The translations under genes were made by a program, and so were the position numbers. The notes beneath the pieces are model-generated. The model was given only the letters and a program-made list of their open reading frames with translations, was not told the origin of the DNA and did no database searches. 64,000 nucleotides of DNA from Stromatinia cepivora (taxonomy: Eukaryota; Ascomycota; Leotiomycetes; Helotiales; Sclerotiniaceae), in NCBI GenBank assembly GCA_014898415.1, contig RCTD01000030.1, positions 62,001 through 126,000 of the forward strand. Reading direction: 5' to 3'. Positions 1 through 11,880 of this stretch are shown here, piece after piece (the first letter of the stretch is position 1; each line of letters opens with the position of its first letter).

Positions 1-74
1 TTTTTTATAATATAGTTGATATCCTATTTTAAAAAAATCCAAACTTTTATATCAAAAATATTAATACTTTTATT

Positions 75-455
75 GAATTTTTCAAATATATTGATTCAAA
101 TTAATAACAATCGATTAATACAAAAGATAATTTCAATCAGATTTCGAATAAATATAATTCAATTGAATTTCTATTAAATTCTTTTTTCAGATTTTTAAAA
201 AACTTAAAATTGAAGTATAAAGAAATGATAACCAAATTCCTTCTTTTTAGGATTCTTATTTTTCCATTTCCCTAACTTTTCTTTAATCTTATCAAAATCA
301 AATTTTAATATAATTTATACAAATCAATCAATTTAAAAGATAATTTCAATCAAATTTCGAATAATTATAATTCAATTGAATTTTTATTGAATTCTTTTTT
401 TAGATTTTCAAAAAGTTCAAAATTAAAGTATAAAGGAATAATAACCAAATGATGA
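75..455. repeat. AT-rich direct repeat, two copies about 213 bases apart
   Basis: The stretch around 125-240 (agataatttcaatcagattt and what follows) recurs around 338-453 with small changes. The copies share the cgaat..ataattcaattgaattt core and a following ttttttcagattt block. The sequence is more than 80% A+T and has no coding signal. It looks like a RIP-eroded repeat fragment whose wider extent lies to the left of the window. Confidence 0.7.
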
Positions 456-599
456 CTTTTTTGGCTGGGTCACCATCCCCCTGTCGAAATGGATCACCAC
501 CGATAATGACCACCAAAAAAATCCTAGGAATAATAGTTAGTATACTATAATTATAATATTATATTTTTTATATACCTATAACGGTTTTCCTTTATATTA

Positions 600-830
600 T
601 ATAGCATATACACGCTACAGCGGTTGCTCACCGGGAGTATATACATGCTACAGCTGCAGCATATACATACTACAGCGGTTGCTCACCGGAAGCATATATT
701 CTAGTTAACCGGGGAATATAGCTCACCAGAGATGAATATTCAAGTTAACCAGGGCCTATAATTCATCGAAAGCGAAATTAAGACCTGTAATTCATCGGAA
801 GCTATTTTTATAGGCTCACCAGGAATTGAT
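600..830. repeat. Short direct repeats around a 'gctcaccgg' core
   Basis: The phrase catacta/cgctacagcggttgctcaccgg occurs twice, at about 606-640 and 664-698. Shorter echoes (agctcaccagag, aattcatcgaaagc, aattcatcggaagc, ggctcaccagg) follow to about 823. Units are about 55-65 bases and then degrade. There is no coding signal. Similar 'ggtgagcttccgg' wording near 12850 suggests a dispersed repeat family. Confidence 0.5.
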
Positions 831-899
831 TGATTATACCCATATAATAAAATTATAATGATATCACCACTATTTATACTGTATATATACTCTATATAA

Positions 900-1470
900 T
901 AGAACTATTCAAAGCCTCTAAATATAATATTTTAAACTCTTTGATTGATCATCTGAATAGTATAATATTCAATACTCTGATTTATAATATTAAACCCTTG
1001 TATTATATTATTGAATTCTTCGAATATAGATTATAAAACCCTTTTAATATAACACCCTAGCCCTCTATCAAATCAATTAAATGTAATCCCAAAACCCTCT
1101 AAATATAACTCCGATACTCCAAATTTATAAAATGAAACCCTCAAAATATTATTAAATTAAGCCCTGTGAATTAGAATATTTAACCCTCTGAATTAGAATA
1201 GTTAACCCCCTAAATTATTGAATTGAGCCTCTAAATTATAATATTTAACCCTCTGAATTATAGTATTGTACCCTCCGAATCCTAAAATAAAACCCTCTAA
1301 ATATTAATGAATTAAACCCTCTGAATTAGAATATTTGACCTTCTGAATTATGGAATTAAGCCCTCTGAATTAGAATATTTGACCCTCTGAATTATAGAAT
1401 TAAGCCCTCTGAATTAGAATATTTAACTCTTTGAATTATAGTATTTAACCCTCTGAATATCCCCCTGAAT
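900..1470. repeat. AT-rich minisatellite, unit about 18-22 bases (ccctctgaattatagaatt)
   Basis: Variants of 'ccctctgaattagaatattta' and 'ccctctgaattatagaatt' follow one another without a break from about 1140 to 1465. More diverged copies (ccctctaaatataat, actctttgattgat) reach back to about 900. Units differ mostly by transitions, which suits RIP on an old tandem array. It is not telomeric: the CCCTAA hexamer is not the repeating unit. Confidence 0.8.
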
Positions 1471-1949
1471 CCTCTTTTAATCTCTATAATATTAGGATTC
1501 AAAGTTTTATAGAGTTTAGAAATAGGAACAGTTATATTAGGGGGGAGAAAATATGGTGATCACGTGACATACACACGCAGACCCCCAGGTCCTAGTGGGA
1601 GATGAACTAGATGGATTGATGATTTGAGATATATCTGTAGGTCAATGGCACTTTTAATATGTCTGGGACAGAGATTAAATGACTGAAATCGATGTAGGAA
1701 GTCTGTAAATAACGATTAGATGTCAGGAGAGCAAAGTGCGACGACGGAATCGACATCGGACTTCATGAAAACGATTAGAATCTGATTTCTCATGGCTCTG
1801 TAAGTATCAAAATTTAATCCTCCACAATCTCCGAATAGACTTACCTGAATTGAGGCTTTAGAGACGTACATACCGCAGAGGTAATTGCCGGGGATGTCAT
1901 TAGTCGAAGATTTAATACTCAAGATAACTATTCGTAGAAGGGAAACTTT

Positions 1950-4860
1950 ATCCCTGAGGCTATCAATTATTCTAGAAATATTTTGAGCCAGAAGTTATTA
2001 TTATCCCTTAACCCATCGTGGAGTAATTGCTAAGTGGGTGCTCACTTAGCGCGACTTCACAAACCATGGCGCTACTCAAACTTTATCATTCCCAAATGAA
2101 TTTCTATGCGCATAAAAATAATATCCAAAGACACTATGGTATCTATAGCCTACCACAATGAATTTCACTGGTGGCGGTCGTGTCGTTATGAAGAAATCAA
2201 GGTGGGGGTGCTCAATTTTCCTTGACTCAACATCTTCTCACGATATAATTACTTGGGAAGAATCCTGGGAGACAAAATGACTTTTCATGAAAGGTACAGT
2301 TATCAGTAAAAATATATTGGGGTATAGAAGTGGAGCATAGGTGGCTTCGTCATGGCAAAATCATAAAGCGGGTGCTCAACTTACTGACGAGAAACCATTA
2401 CTTGTGAATTATATTTCTTACATGGCCTCCAGATTTCAATTGAAAATAGTATGGAGGGTCCTAGAGTAAAGGCGCTGTGTACCAGCAAACTTTTAATGCC
2501 ACAGCTCGTCTTTTTGTCGAGAATTTAACAAGTCACCGCTCATATCCCTTGGTGAGATTCCGGTAACACCAACATTCAATTCCCCAGACGAATCGATATA
2601 GCGAAAGTAATACTCGTCCAAGGGTATGATTACTTGTGGAATCTTTCAAACCTATACGCGACCTTAATATCTTTGCTCATCGTCGAGAAATCATCAAGTC
2701 GGCGCCTACCCCCGCTGGCAAGACTCAACCTGGCCCAAAAGTAACTTCTTCAAATAACATCGCACAGCAAAGGCAATACTACGTGGAGGATTTTTTGAAT
2801 TATAAAATCACTTAGCGCACTATATCCCACTCATAACTATCATCGTCGTGGAGATATAATCAAGTGAGTGCTCAAACCTCTGCGCGAGACTGAATCTGGT
2901 CCAAATTCCACTTTCTCAAACGACGTCATAAAGCAAAGATAATACTACTTGGAGGGTCACTTGGCTTGCGAATTCTGTGAGAACACTTCTTAGTCATAAT
3001 AGATATCGTCGTTATGAAGGAATTGTCAGGCAGGTGCCCAAACCCACCCCAACGACCGAACCCGGCCCGGAATGAACTTTCTGAGATGACATTGAACTAC
3101 TAATTAAATACGTTGCTGATGGTCTAGTAGATATCAAATTTATTCAAATCTAAAAGTTATTCTTCCTCTTCTCGTCGCATAATTCTCAAGTTCGAATCGC
3201 TCCCTTGCCCCGCACCTGAATCCTCACCAAATCCGACTTCCTTTTAGGGCCAGCAAATGAAGTACCTATAACTTCCCTGTTGATGAACTGGCCAGTACGA
3301 CTCATCAAGGAATGTTTTGGTGACTATACCTATTGTCGTCGTCCCGGGCTCAAGGGAAACGTAAAGGCATCCCAAACTATGACACCAATCTCGCAGAACT
3401 CGATGCTTAGAATGACGACGCGCTTCAGATGGAACGCCACATGGAAGATGCCACGGACCAAAGATTTCATATGCACTAGTTCACGATTCTTTACTGTCGG
3501 TCCTCATCTCAGAATTGTGAAGTCAGTGTCCTTTGTCCTGATCTAGACCCAAATCTTCCAGGGATCGATTCTTTGAAAGTCATCAAAATCCGTGTAACAA
3601 ACTATATGGAAGGTGTAGTAGGCTGGAGGATTGAGACGCACCAGGTGCCATCTTTATATTCCCTACCGTCGTCTCAACATCATCCGGTGGGTGCCCTCTT
3701 GCCTAATTCAACACGATTCGTTCAGGATTCAAATTTCTGAAACGACGTCAAGCATTAGGTTTAATCTACACTTAAGGGTGCTATAACCTTCAGATCTACT
3801 TAACATTTAAAAGAATCGTTATATCTCTCGTCGCCGTCCTGGAATCGTAAAGTGGGTGCTCCCGTACCTAGTCCAACACGTTTCGTTCCGAATTCGGAAT
3901 TCTCAAATCACGTCATGCATTGAATTTGAAACACACTGCGGGGTACAGGGCTCTCTGGATTTGATACACATTTACCCAAATCATTATATATATCGTCGTC
4001 GTTTTGGAGTCATAACGTTCGCAATCTGCCCCGCTCCCGGTAACCTCTATTCCTCAGCATCGAAATTTCTCAATGTTGTCTAGTCGTAATACAATACACT
4101 ATAGAAGCTTTAGGAACTTCCAGAATCCGTATGCACAAGATTTTATTATCTTAGCCCTATTCGATGTGGAGAAATCGTGAAGTTCGTGATTCTGTCCCCT
4201 GTCAGAGATCAAACCTCACAGAACCAAATTCCCCCCAGACATTTTACCGAAGGAGAAACAACACTACGAGAGAATTGTAACCTGCAGTGCTTATCTGCAC
4301 AAGCAATTCCTAGTCCATAGCTTCAACTTTGAGAGAACACGTTGGAGTCAGGCTTCGAAGTTCTCGCGGGATGGCCGACATTGGACCTCATGGAAGGACT
4401 TAGTATGATCATTACGACTGCATTATAATGACTCAGGGTACTAAAGAGTTCAACAAAGCCTATCCTTTAACTCATAACTAGTCCAGCCATGAAGTCGGTG
4501 CTCACCCAATCTGTGACGGACCATTCACGTAAATTTCCAAAGGCGGGGAGCAATCATGATTAAAATCACACTCTGAGGGTCCTAAGTCTATGGCAACACT
4601 TTTGCACCATATTTGGTCTCTTTAGCCCTCGTAGTCCTTGAGAAATGTTGAAGTTCGCTGTTTATTGTTCCCACCAACTCCAAATTTGAAATCTCCGAAA
4701 ACACCCAGAATGACCAAGAGGCATATGATTCAAGCATTCTGAAGCTCTCAAAATTCACCTAAAATGACTCTTTCCTCTACAATCAGTGCTCCCTTCTCAA
4801 ATAGGTTTCGCATTGTCCCGAGGAGAATGATCACTTGACGATTTCTCGACGATTACCCTA
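1950..4860. repeat. Highly degenerate satellite array, period about 165 bases, about 17-18 units
   Basis: A recognisable box (consensus near cgtcgtggagaaatcatgaa then gtgggtgctcac) recurs at about 2034, 2203, 2368, 2533, 2700, 2866, 3031, 3195, 3360, 3525, 3690, 3851, 4020, 4177, 4340 (weak), 4496, 4655 and 4786. Spacing is 155-169 bases, mostly 164-168. Two other landmarks keep the same phase: 'aaacgacgtcataaagcaaaga' (for example about 2755, 2920, 3735, 3900) and 'aatactacgtggagggtc' (about 2775, 2942, 4262, 4565). Units look only about 50-60% alike by eye. GC is near 45%, unlike the AT-rich transposon nest, so RIP alone does not explain the divergence. Short ORFs inside (such as 3280-3546) are chance. 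Confidence 0.75.
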
Positions 4861-7800
4861 GTGAATGAGGCATAGATGGTACTACAAAGACATTGAAGCC
4901 TACAAGTACAGAAAGACGGTCATCTAAGTCATTTTATAAGCTCACCCCCGGTCAAAGCGGAGCTTGACTCAAACCATCAAACCGAACTTGATGATTCCTC
5001 AACGAGACGACTAGCCAGAGCAACGAAACTCGGCTCAATCGGCTTCTGCAGCCTCAATGGATCAAAACGTAGCGTTTAGTGTTGTATAATTACATCCTGC
5101 GAAACTCTGCTTTGAAGAATCGGTGCACACCAGGCGACAACATCACTAAGCGTACTCCGCCATGCTAATATTACTCCAGCCGGTACCTGCCACTCATGAA
5201 TGACCACTGAAGGGATTGAGTTTTGGTTGGGCTGCAAATGTTTTAAGAGAAGCTAGGATTTGGTATACTCAAGGTTATCTAGATTACCTGCGCTTCCTTT
5301 TGGCAATGCCATCGCCTTTACTCATAGGAATCCCCAGAATCTTCCCGAGCGAGGTCGGTTTCCAATTCGATATCTGCTCTTTCATAGGGGCTCGGATTCG
5401 CTGAAGCATGACTTGGTATTGTCTAGAGAGTTCATATAAACGTCTCATCAATCACGGTCACAATTCCCAGCACCTCCAGCAACTTTGATTCATTTCTTAT
5501 CCTACATCTATCAGACACGAAGTCTATCTTCCTCTGATCTGCTATGTACCAGTTGGCCTCGATGAGTGGGTGAGGGATCTAATTCCCGAGTCTTTCTAAT
5601 CCTCACGTCTTGCTCCCATCAGCACTACAAGCAGATTCCTCCAGACTTATATCCTATGAATCCACGGAGGCTTATCCATCACCTGGCTTCATCACCTGGC
5701 TCCGTCACCAATTCAAAAAGGAAAAAGAATTAAATTAATAATAGTAAAATTTATGTCACCCGCCTGTCTTTCAGTATCATGGCTGTAAAATCTCGATCGG
5801 ATTCATTCCAACTCCAAGAGTTCCCTTCCCTGATTATCATAGTCATCATTGTCTGCACTCCGTTAGAAAGTTTTCCCTCTGATCATCGCTTCCTCTACTG
5901 GGATCATTCGGCATTCTTCCAAGAATCATGTGCGCTGCATATGGTGCGATAGGAGACCTATTCTGCAATTGTGTCAGTTACGGACAGGAAATCGACGGAG
6001 GCAGAGATTGACAGGAATTCTTTTGTTACAATTTAGGAAAGCCCGTCAAAGTCCACCACGTATCATCCGCATATAACTGCAGGAATCATATCGATCTGTA
6101 TATCTCCAAACATCTACTCCAACTTTATCTTCTCGAAGATTATGATCATTTCATGGTTATAAATGAGGACGTTGTAACACTCACTAGACTGAATCATGAA
6201 GCTTGACCTGTATCGCTAAAGAATTACCTAAGCGAATAGATGATGAAGTGCTGATGTCATGCTCGGCGATCTCTTCAGCCTGAGTCCAGTGGCTATCGGT
6301 GTTAGTTATGTTCCCTTGGGCAGAGTTTGGCGAAGGCGATGAAATATCTCCTGAATTTATCGACACTACGGCAGACATTCCTCCTAACTTGGTGAACTTT
6401 ACAAGAAGACATGACTCCCCCAATCCGCAGCCCGACAACGCCCGCCCCAATGACAAATGGGACTTGAGGCTCATCACCGAGCCAGACCCTCCCCCCTTAT
6501 AGAGTACCTAGGCGCTAGGATTTTGGATAATGCGCGAGGTTAAATGTGGTTCTGTCCTGGCATAATCGTCGTTAGTCTCATTTGAGAAGATCCATATGCT
6601 CCGGCATGCGTATGAACATCCAGTTACCTTGCGTGGTTCGTGGTTCTTGCACGTGTGAGCTACTTAGCTTATCTGAAGCACCCCAGGCCATGACTAGGTT
6701 ATGCGAACTTCTTGTCCTCCAGATCAAGTAAACACATATATCTAGCCTTACGCCAAAGACACTTACACCTTAACACAAATTCAAGCTAGAACTATGCCAC
6801 AACGTGGGGTTCCATCTTTGGTAACCTACCCTCATAGCTCTTCATGGAAAACAAGAGACAGCCTTGTTTAGCGAGATAAAAAAGTTCATAGACAACGATG
6901 TCTGGTGGAATTGTACACAACAATTGAATGCGACTAATCCAGAGGGCATATAAAGTTATGAGAAGCCAAAGGAAAGCGAGAGCATAATAAAGATATCAGA
7001 TTGCAGGGGCACCAGGAAGACATGTCACCTGGGATATAAGACGATCAGTTACATATAAACGAGAGGCGAGGCTGGGGCAATAGGTAGAAGAGGACAGACA
7101 AAAGTATGAGAAGTCAAGACGGAGCTGGTATAAGGTAAAGGCATATGACTGGAGTGGCATCTGAGCACCTGGAAGGATGGCGCCAGGAAGAATAATGGCA
7201 CCGGGAAATATTACATCGGAAAGTATGGCACCGATGATACAAAATGATCGATCGTTATGAACGAAAGATTAGAACGAAGTATAAGGTAAATATCATAGCT
7301 TAAACATCAGCCGAGGTGATCAAGGCTTTAGACGAGATGCAGTTCAGTGCAGTAGTATGGGGGGGCAGGTTTAGGGGTGCCGTTGTAGCTACTGAAAAAG
7401 CAACAGCTAGTACATCTCGATACTCAGACATTATCGGGACCCAAACTTTCCTACACACGCATCGTTCTAAATCGCCCTGAACCTCGCAAAACGGAAAATA
7501 GTATTATGTTGAGCGAGATTTGAAGAACTAGCCATGGGACTTGAAAGGCTTCTCACTCGAGGCGTATCAAAGCTATCAGCCATCGAAGTCTTTACTCTTC
7601 TTCAATGTTTAATGTCGACAGAGATCAGCCGGTCTCCAGGAGTGGTCACTGTAGCCTTCCATAAACCCCAGCGCATTTGCATAAAACTCCCCCCTCTTCT
7701 TTGGTTCGATATTGTTCTTCTGGATGTAAGGTAGGCTTCAAGTTGTCAATAATGCTCAAGAAAGTAGATTGCTATATATGTCAGCAGCTATTGGTGCCAT

Positions 7801-8080
7801 TTCTTTCTATTCCAGCTTCCCCTCGTCGTGCATTAGCACGGGGGATCCCTCTTCACACATTTCGTCTGGTACACTCCGGACGTAGAATATGTTTGTATGA
7901 GTGCCAGCGGAGGTTGCATAATCTCGTAAAGCTTAGGTCAACCCAGCCAAAAGCTACCCATCTTGCGAATCGGCGCCAGCTAATGGTGTAGGACATTCAC
8001 AATCTCGTTTACCAATTTACTCCCTCAAAGATGCCAGTCTAATGGTTGAATTGGTATCTGCCATGCCTCAGTGTAGCCTG
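4861..8080. other. Non-coding stretch, no gene recognised
   Basis: No ORF with family resemblance, no credible exon chain and no structural RNA was seen. Weak continuations of the upstream satellite box may exist near 4948 and 5119. Around 7010-7250 the words 'ggcaccaggaag', 'ggcgccaggaag' and 'ggcaccgggaaa' recur, hinting at another worn repeat. ORFs of 60-105 codons on both strands lack domain features. Confidence 0.5.
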
Positions 8081-8089
8081 CTAAAGGTC

Positions 8090-9960
8090 GCTATGCATTC
8101 TCTCTTAGTCCTCGAGTGTGCGCTATATTCCTTGTGGCATATCCAACTTTAATATCAATTGCTGAAGCTTGAGAGTTTGAAGCGGCGAAACTAGTGTCGA
8201 GTGTGCCAATAATCCTAGTGGTTTTTTATCTGCTAATTGTTATGCTAGCATTAGCAGACTTTAAAGAAAAAGTCCAAAAGCTACCCAGCCAATAGCAAGA
8301 ATCATAACTCACTAAATTTGTGAGGAAAACATCCGGATGATTGTATAGAACTTTCCTAATGAACACAAGTAGAACCAAACCTTTCGACCGAAAGAACACA
8401 GACGGGCTCAAATCCTTGGTATGAGCCCCGCCCGCCATCACGGCCCGGCCCCTCGCCACTTTTTCCGCTCTTGGGTTGTTGTTGTACCTTATCGAGGAGC
8501 TCCGAATTCTTCATCATCTTGGGCGTGCTCAGTAGAGTCCTGTTCTGCTGATCCTCTCGTCGATCGTCTTATTTTAAGCGCGTTTTCAATCATGGGGCGC
8601 AGCTGTTAATAAGAGCCGTCATTAGTAGATCTTCCGCCTGTCCTAAGACTTTTGAATCTCGACACTCAGCTGACACATTCCATTCGCAGTTTTGCGACCT
8701 GAAACCTCCACCTCACCAGCACTGTACCTACCCCTAACATCTTTATGCCATTACTCAACCACCTACCTTTCATTGATCCTCGTTCTCATTAACTTAAGCT
8801 AACGCATTTACCACACAATCCATTACCCCGATCTTTTGTTCTGCTTCATCCATCCGTTTCCGATTCATTGATGTAGCACAATCTTCCAGTACAGACAACC
8901 CATTGTTTTACATCCCCGTTATTTTCCCTATGACAGTTATGCTTGCAATGCCAATCATGCTCGTCCGGGGCGTACTTGTATCTGAATAGAATGTAGTCCT
9001 AGGTTTGTAAAGGTTGTCGACGGAGAGAGTTACTCTTAGGAATCAGATCATCTCAACGTCGATACTATGACCAAACTGCGCTGCGCCAAATGATTTCTGC
9101 CCTCCGAGTATTTGGTATCACAAAATCATCGAGCAAGTAAGGAGGGAAGTGATTTTCGCCTGCGTCCCCGTCTCCCCCTTTGTCAGTTTCGTTTCAAGAC
9201 CGCCACATTCCGACCACCTTTATGTTTTCAACTCTCGCGACCTCAAAGGCGGCAAAACTAATGTCGAATGTATCAGTAATACTAGATTAAAAGGGTCTCT
9301 ACCTGGTATGTTATGCTAATGCGTTAGAAAATGTCAGACGCGAGAATTGACTTCGCAGACATTGTCGAGTCTCCATTTGCAAGTTTTCTGACATGAAACC
9401 TTCACATCTGTCGGATTACGCGCCTACCCAAAATTACCTCATACTCTCACTCAACCAGGCTTTGCTTCGCTTTCGGTTTCATTGGTTGAGATCAACGCAT
9501 CTACCACACAGACCAGAAGCCTCATGTGTTATTCCTTATGCAAAACTCCATTCTTATTCATCAGTGTTGGGAACTTAACCGAGACCTCCTATTCTTCCGC
9601 GCCGCCGTAAGACACTCTTGCATCCGAGGTTATTCTGAGCGCAAAGTGTCATTTTCTGCCGACCCAATTCGAGAAATGCCAATCGTGATGACTAACATAA
9701 TCTATCGCCCTGAAATCTCAGTCCTAGCTTCGTAAATGTAGCTGAAGGAGAGAACTGATCTTGGACTTGGATGCTGTAAAACTCGAGGATACGATGCTGT
9801 GAGGAAAACTCCAATATACTAGATGTTTCAGTTGAAAGACTAACACCCCATCGTCTCAGTCGAGTGCAGTGTCATATTCGCTTGAGTGTACGCCCCTCCA
9901 TGGTTTGCCCCAATCTTCGCATCTCCGACCTCAAATGTTTTCAACTCCCATGACTTCAGC
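8090..9960. repeat. Degenerate direct repeats with a unit near 700 bases (partial copies)
   Basis: Several pairs keep their order. 'gacctgaaacctcc' at 8696 matches 'gacatgaaaccttc' at 9391. 'cctaggtttgtaaaggttg' near 9000 matches 'cctagcttcgtaaatgtag' near 9725. 'tatgttttcaactctcgcgac' near 9225 matches 'aatgttttcaactcccatgac' near 9935. 'ggcgaaactagtgtcgag' near 8184 matches 'ggcaaaactaatgtcgaa' near 9250. Offsets are about 695, 725, 710 and 1065, so one copy carries an indel. No coding function is visible. Confidence 0.6.
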
Positions 9961-10489
9961 ACCACGTGCCAATTCGAATTCTTTTCAATCCACTACCCCA
10001 AGTATGGCTATGCAAGTAGAGTCGACAATATGAACTTCTCGCTGATATTAGGTCGTCTCGCAATCGAAGAAAAATCCAACTGCCGTGAGGCCCATTCCTT
10101 GGAAGTTCCTAGTCAAACATACCACCGACTCATAACCAACCGGTCATTCTCAAGTAGTGTTGTATCTTGATAAGTCTTCTAGGAATTAATTAGATTCGAT
10201 ATTGGAGGTTGCCATGATATGTCATTCGTGATGTCTTTTTCTTCCTCCTCCTCTTCGTCCTCGCCCTTAACCACCATTTCTAGCCACTTCGATTACAGTC
10301 CCAGCCCTTTCGAACACTATCCCCTTGTGCCAATTCCAGGTCTAATCCTCAGCTACATTTGTGCAATGGCCCAGCTCGTGGCGGTATATTGTAGGTTGTC
10401 TCTTATGACTCTTTCAATGTGTGGCTTGACAATCTATATTAGCAGAAGACCCATGATTGTCCCCACTTATAGTTTAGTTTGAAAAAAAG

Positions 10490-11880
10490 TAAGAGCTTGT
10501 GATTCGGGGTTCGCGGTGGAGGAGATGGTGACTGTAAGGCTGAAGTATTCGTCGAGGGTACTCTGGAAGGTGGTGCAGGTGTGCTCAGTTTCCGGAGAGA
10601 GGTTTCGGATATTTGAGGGGACACCCTTTCTTGTACGAAATCTCACAACACTTTGAATATGCAGATGTAGAATCTTTCTTCGCCGAAAACTTGCCTGGAT
10701 GTAGGGTATTCGTTTTCACCGGAAAGCTTCCACTCAAGATGCAGATCAACACTGTGTCTTTCCTGAAGACTCGTGACTCTCCCGATATGTACCTAGGGTT
10801 GGGAAAGGAGATGTTCGGGATATTTTTTACGTATTAAGAAGTGTTGATTGTAGGGGTAAAGTATTTGTCGAAATCGCTGTGAAATTCAGTGAAAGTAGTG
10901 TCAGCTTGGAGAAGGAATATCGAAGATTTTGGAAGACATTCTTTCTTGTGTGAAGACTTATGTCTTTAAATACGCAGCTTGACAACATTTCTTGGCCGAA
11001 GACCTATGGAACTTCCAATGCGCGGTTGAGAGATGATGGGTGCGGAGATGGAGTATTCAGGGTACCTAGAAGTTGATGGAGAGTCTAAGATCTAAAATGA
11101 GACTCCTCAAGCGAAAAGCCCTAAGTCCCCCTATGTGTATAGTCTGTGTGCGGAAAAGGACCGAGGACTATGCAGAGTTTGCCGCTGAAAGATGATGATC
11201 GAGAGGCTGGATTATTTTTAGGGGGCGCCACAGAAGATAGTAGAAATAGTCCTAGTTTCGGAAGGGGGCTCGGACATTCTAAATACTCTTTGCTACGCGA
11301 ATATATACGAGTCTTTCAATATACACTTTGGAACCTTCTTCTGCCGGAAAAAGCTCACATCTACAATCGAAAAATGGTTATTGAGAGCGTGGAGATAGTG
11401 GGTTGTGTTCGTCGGGACCTGCAAGATGACAGAGCGTCGAGGATTATGGAAGACACTCTCTCTTCCGCGGACATCTCCTAGCCCCCTCAATTTGCAGCTT
11501 GACGCTCTTCCTTGTAATGTAATATCGTAAGTTATCATAGACGTGAGAAGATCCGCCGGCGCAACCTTTTTCTTCCGCTGTTTGGCATTGAGCGCAAACT
11601 CCACTGTAGAGAGTGTTGGGACTGTTGGCAGGCTATTGTTGATCGTTTGAACGTTAGCAGTCTTTAAATCTTAAGATACATGCTTCTAGAATATCGCGAA
11701 GTGAAGGTTGACGTGCCTTCTTTGTGGTAGCACAAGGTCGAGGACTTGTCGCAGACTTAAAAAAAAACCCAGCCAACGTAATCTTCCTGTCTCGCTGTTT
11801 GAAATTGAGCTCACTTAGAATCCATCGTAGATGTTGTGAGAGATTTTGACATGTAGGTTGTCGCCATTCGCTCCTTGTTG
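10490..11880. repeat. Degenerate direct repeats, unit about 260-310 bases
   Basis: Blocks near 10613-10700, 10923-11010 and 11441-11510 share the order 'gat/at..gga(ag)acactctttcttgt', 'aaatatgcagcttgacaac', 'cttcgccgaaaac', with a diverged further block near 11655-11720. Preceding segments also line up (aagtattcgtcgagggtac at 10540, aagtatttgtcgaaatcgc at 10860). Similarity is low but collinear. The ORFs here are inconsistent between copies, so a non-coding repeat is the better reading. Confidence 0.5.

Noticed and set aside
1040..1470. Telomere-like CCCTCT/CCCTAA wording in the minisatellite
   Set aside because: The repeating unit is about 18-22 bases with a gaatta core. The hexamer itself is not tandem, so this is not a telomere.
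3280..3546. 88-codon ORF as a gene
   Set aside because: It spans two satellite units and its frame is not kept in neighbouring units.
1950..4860. CRISPR-like array of repeats and spacers
   Set aside because: The whole 165-base unit is repeated and diverged, with no short identical repeats and no unique spacers. The genome is also eukaryotic.
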